A stretch of DNA of 34,442 bases, from positions 1-34,442 of the IMG/VR virus record IMGVR_UViG_3300020467_000022; one strand, written 5' to 3'. The notes beneath the pieces were generated by a model, which saw only the letters and a list, made by a program, of their open reading frames with translations, had not been told where the DNA came from and did no database searches. Below are positions 32,755 through 34,442 of the stretch, one piece after another (the stretch's first letter is position 1; every line of letters begins with the position of its first letter). The stretch comes from a virus. Both the position numbers and the translations under genes were made by a program.

Positions 32755-34338
32755 ATGGCTAGCATTATCAGGATCAAAAGATCCTCTGGTACTAATAAAC
32801 CTGCAAGCCTAAATTGGGGTGAAATGGGTTATGTAACTGGCATAGGCAGTTACGGTGGAGCAAATCAATATAAAGATAGGATATTTATTGGTGATGATGG
32901 AAGTAATGTTTTCTCAGTAGGAGGACATTATTATACCTCCATGATGGATCACCAACCAGGTTCTGTTAATGGTGTTACTAATACAAGAAATAGTGATGGT
33001 GGTATAGTTGCTGTTCTTGATGATAATAGAAAAGTTGATCAGTGGAATGTAGATAATCTTAGGATGGATGGTAATACATTATCATCTACAAATACTGATG
33101 GAGATGTTATATTCGCTACTGATGGAACTGGTGAATTTGCTGTTACTGATGACACGGCATTCTCATTTGGTTCTGATAAAGATGTTAAATTTGAATATGA
33201 TGAAGATGGTAATGATGAATTAGTTGTATCCAGTCCTACTGGTAAGCAAGTTAAGTTTACTACTCCATTAAATGTTCAAACTTCATCATATTTTGGTAAA
33301 GTTAAGATAGAAGATAATATAATTTCTACTGTAAGTGGTGCTGGTGATAAACTGTTTATTGATCCATTCCCCGATGGATTAAGTAATGAAGGTGATGTTA
33401 TCATCAAAGGTAACTTACAAATTGATGGTACAACAACTTCAGTTAACTCAACTGCTGTAACAGTTAATGATCCAATATTTGTTATTGGTGATGTTACCAG
33501 TTCTAGAGTAGTTACTGCTCCAGCTACAACTGGTGTTAGTACAATTACAATTGATTCTGTTGTTGGTATTAATACTGGTGATATTGTAAGTGGAAATGCT
33601 TCACTTCCAAATAGTGGATTAACAACAGTTACTGAAGTTAATACTACCAATAAAGTTATCACTATTGAGGGATCAACTACTGCTGGTATTACAACAACTA
33701 CAGAACTAACAATTACTCATGCTTACGATACTAATACTGATCGTGGTATAGCATTTAAGTATAATACTGGTATTGGAACTGGAAACAACAAAACTGGTTT
33801 CTTTGGTTATGTAGATGCAGATACAAATAGTGGAAGTAATGCTCCTGCAAGATCTTGGACATACGTTCCAGATGCAGGTACAGCAAGTAATACAGTATCA
33901 GGAACAAGAGGTTTCTTAGATATTAAAGGTATCTATTATCAGACTGCTGATTATAATACCCACGGTGCTGTTTACTTTGATGAGAATGGTTTACAGACTT
34001 CAACTAATAATCCAGCCACCCCTATACTAACATCTAAGCAGATCTTAACTGCTGTCACTAAGAATACTCTTGCATTACCAAGTAATGTGACTCTTTCTAT
34101 TGGTGATGTTGTTAGACAAGACACTAGCGGTGCTTATGGTGTTGTTGAGAGTGCAGTATCCAATTCAAATTCAATTGATGTAGTTGGTGTTGAAGGAACA
34201 TTTACTAATACTTACAATATTAGAAGAGAAGGACAAAATGGTTCGGTTGAGAATCTATCAGTAATTCCATCATCAGTTTCTGTGATATATACTAATAAGC
34301 CTCACTGGTCTTCAACACTTGATGGGGGTACTTTCTAA
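32755..34338 (+). CDS. Tail-fibre-like virion structural protein (527 aa)
   Basis: The N-terminus SIIRIKRSSGTNKPASLNWG with GEMGYVTG and DRIFIGDDG is the common start of phage fibre-type proteins ('IKRS...P..L..GE..Y'). This is followed by VDQWNVDNLRMDGNTLSSTN, and then by EGDVIIKGNLQIDGTTTSVN and TVNDPIFVIGD, typical of beta-helical or fibre shaft repeats in marine myoviruses. A module STITIDSVVGINTGDIVSGN lies near residues 262-281. The end is KPHWSSTLDGGTF. GGGGG at 32740-32744 may act as a distant ribosome site. Probably a peripheral fibre or decoration protein; receptor binding is possible but not shown. Confidence 0.8.
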   Translation: MASIIRIKRSSGTNKPASLNWGEMGYVTGIGSYGGANQYKDRIFIGDDGSNVFSVGGHYYTSMMDHQPGSVNGVTNTRNSDGGIVAVLDDNRKVDQWNVDNLRMDGNTLSSTNTDGDVIFATDGTGEFAVTDDTAFSFGSDKDVKFEYDEDGNDELVVSSPTGKQVKFTTPLNVQTSSYFGKVKIEDNIISTVSGAGDKLFIDPFPDGLSNEGDVIIKGNLQIDGTTTSVNSTAVTVNDPIFVIGDVTSSRVVTAPATTGVSTITIDSVVGINTGDIVSGNASLPNSGLTTVTEVNTTNKVITIEGSTTAGITTTTELTITHAYDTNTDRGIAFKYNTGIGTGNNKTGFFGYVDADTNSGSNAPARSWTYVPDAGTASNTVSGTRGFLDIKGIYYQTADYNTHGAVYFDENGLQTSTNNPATPILTSKQILTAVTKNTLALPSNVTLSIGDVVRQDTSGAYGVVESAVSNSNSIDVVGVEGTFTNTYNIRREGQNGSVENLSVIPSSVSVIYTNKPHWSSTLDGGTF

Positions 34339-34350
34339 CTTTAAAATATC

Positions 34351-34442
34351 ATGCAACAACAAAATAATAATGGTGACGTTGATGTTAATGTTCTTGTGAG
34401 TTTATATAATGGTAAATTGGCACAATCATTAAATCAAAATGT
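34351..34442 (+). CDS. Start of a small phage protein (3' truncated by window)
   Basis: The ATG at 34351, 12 bases after the fibre-gene stop, opens a frame that continues to the window end (30 codons plus two bases). The visible start, MQQQNNNGDVDVNVLVSLYN, resembles the opening of short coiled-coil cyanophage proteins found after fibre genes, as far as I recall. No function is known. Confidence 0.65.
   Translation, partial: MQQQNNNGDVDVNVLVSLYNGKLAQSLNQN

Noticed and set aside
33276-33662. Antisense 128-aa open frame
   Set aside because: It is opposite the well-supported 527-aa fibre gene, is rich in Leu/Val/Thr/Ser as expected from reversed Asp/Asn/Thr/Val codons, and has no promoter or ribosome site.

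Overview
The window is a stretch of a T4-like myovirus genome, almost certainly a cyanophage of marine Synechococcus or Prochlorococcus. The evidence is the T4-type baseplate wedge order 25-6-(7 position)-8-(9/10 position), T4-type late promoters (TATAAATA), an AT-rich composition (35-37% GC in sampled lines of the main body), and many small proteins of a type I recognise from cyanomyoviruses. All supported genes lie on the + strand, and genes overlap or abut (TAATG, ATGA) almost throughout.

Layout. (a) 1-720: a GC-richer accessory stretch with the tail of one gene and two small genes, each followed by a compact hairpin terminator. (b) 721-900: a non-coding junction with a perfect 9-bp inverted repeat and a sigma70-like promoter (TTGCAA-17-TATAAT). 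(c) 901-2447: an overlapping set of a 55-aa AbrB-like protein, a 60-aa protein and two different 2OG-Fe(II) oxygenase-like proteins. (d) 2444-4203: a second sigma70-like promoter (TTGACT-17-TATAAT), then a GT-A-type glycosyltransferase-like protein, two small genes of 54 and 47 aa, and a 220-aa conserved hypothetical. (e) 4205-22597: a late promoter, then gp25, gp6 and a giant 5,335-aa protein in the gp7 position. (f) 22606-32498: a perfect late promoter (CTATAAATA), then gp8, a 2,511-aa DUF4815-type structural protein, a basic 169-aa protein with a leader like T4 internal proteins, and a 67-aa coiled-coil protein. (g) 32489-34442: a third late promoter-like site, a 75-aa and a 527-aa tail-fibre-type structural protein, and the start of another small gene.

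How the genes work together. Blocks (e)-(g) build the baseplate and its peripheral fibres; gp25, gp6, the gp7-position protein and gp8 are the expected wedge components. Blocks (c)-(d) look like earlier-expressed, host-polymerase-driven accessory genes. Two oxygenases plus a glycosyltransferase beside the virion genes make hydroxylation and glycosylation of a phage or host product conceivable, but the sequence does not show the substrate.

Most notable points: the 16-kb single ORF; its array of ten YPRxTD repeats carrying a C-x2-D-x5-[HK] signature; a YHYH domain inside it; modules shared between the giant proteins and gp8; a capsid-targeting-like N-terminus on the 169-aa protein; and late promoters at a near-constant distance (30-32 nt) from the start codon. 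No tRNA, rRNA, CRISPR array, integrase or insertion sequence was seen, and no stretch over 300 bases lacks a gene.
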